The notes beneath the pieces are model-generated. The model saw nothing but the letters and a program-made list of their open reading frames with translations. It searched no databases and was not told the origin of the DNA. Positions 6,321 to 6,506 of a stretch of DNA of 6,506 nt are shown here, piece after piece (positions within the stretch are counted from its first letter, which is position 1; each line of letters opens with the position of its first letter). Source of the stretch: CAZXYF01 sp964644705 (lineage in GTDB: Bacteria > Planctomycetota > Brocadiia > SM23-32); the NCBI GenBank assembly GCA_964644705.1, contig CAZXYF010000182.1:1-6506 (forward strand). The letters run 5' to 3'. A program made the translations under genes and the position numbers.

Positions 6321-6350
6321 AGGTTAGCAAAACGAGATGCCCAGAGTCAA
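6321..6350 (-). promoter_or_regulatory. Candidate sigma-70-like promoter for the tig-clpP-clpX operon
   Basis: On the minus strand TTGACT (6350-6345) lies 18 nt before TAACCT (6326-6321). A TG one base upstream of the -10 makes an extended -10 (TGCTAACCT). The predicted start of transcription, near 6314, falls at the first base of the leader hairpin. Bacteroidota often use a different consensus, so this E. coli-like match is only a candidate. No CIRCE or CtsR-type heat-shock operator was seen. Confidence 0.4.
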
Positions 6351-6359
6351 GCGTCAAAA

Positions 6360-6506
6360 TGCCCCAGATAGCCGCGTGACGAGCCCGACACAGGTGGATG
6401 GTAAGGTTTGGGGCAGTGCTGTCCAAAACGTTCAAAAATGCGTTCCGATTGTATTTCCATGAGCCCCATCGGGGCGGATTCATACTAGCCCGACATGGAG
6501 CGATCT
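6360..6506. repeat. Non-coding, GCCCC/GGGGC-rich repeat-like DNA at the right edge
   Basis: No credible gene is visible here. The stretch holds a compact hairpin, GCCCC-ATC-GGGGC at 6463-6475. An outer 6-bp pair TCCATG (6456-6461) and CATGGA (6494-6499) surrounds it. A 7-bp inverted pair TGCCCCA (6360-6366) and TGGGGCA (6409-6415) is also present, as is a direct repeat AGCCCGACA at 6382-6390 and 6487-6495. The look is that of a REP-like dispersed repeat cut by the window edge. That identity is inference, since copy number cannot be judged here. Confidence 0.35.

Noticed and set aside
6254..6350. CIRCE or CtsR heat-shock operator upstream of tig
   Set aside because: TTAGCGCTT at 6267-6259 on the minus strand only vaguely resembles a CIRCE half-site, the paired half GAGTGCTAA is absent, and no CtsR heptad repeat was found.

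Overview
This 6.5 kb window carries four complete genes, all on the minus strand. In transcription order (right to left) they are tig (trigger factor), clpP (ClpP peptidase), clpX (ClpX unfoldase), and a single-chain fused alpha/beta E1 component of a 2-oxoacid dehydrogenase complex. No RNA gene, CRISPR array, insertion sequence or intact mobile element was found.

Organism: the sequence suggests a member of the Bacteroidota or a close relative, perhaps the Rhodothermota/Balneolota side. This is an inference from the fused E1 alpha/beta chain, the strongly acidic proteins (trigger factor above all), and a roughly mid-50s GC content judged by eye. The acidity also hints at a halophile. Clear Shine-Dalgarno-like sequences precede tig, clpX and the E1 gene. 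Genus cannot be fixed from this window.

Layout: about 265 bp of non-coding DNA at the right edge (6242-6506) hold a candidate tig promoter, a hairpin followed by a U-tract between promoter and gene, and GCCCC/GGGGC-rich repeat-like DNA. tig, clpP and clpX follow with short gaps (about 56 and 53 bp) and no convincing terminator between them, so they are probably one operon. A 248-bp gap (2435-2682) separates clpX from the E1 gene and holds overlapping hairpins after clpX and an AT-rich stretch plus a strong RBS before E1. E1 is followed by a strong intrinsic terminator nested inside an 11-bp inverted repeat.

How the genes work together: trigger factor binds nascent chains at the ribosome, while ClpX unfolds substrates and feeds them into ClpP. 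This is the widespread tig-clpP-clpX protein quality-control cluster. The E1 enzyme is central carbon metabolism and probably an independent transcription unit.

Most noteworthy: ClpP keeps the catalytic Ser and His but has Glu where the triad Asp is expected, plus changes in two conserved active-site motifs. Trigger factor has acidic extensions at both ends and a degenerate PPIase domain. I did not find evidence for a wholly new biological system.
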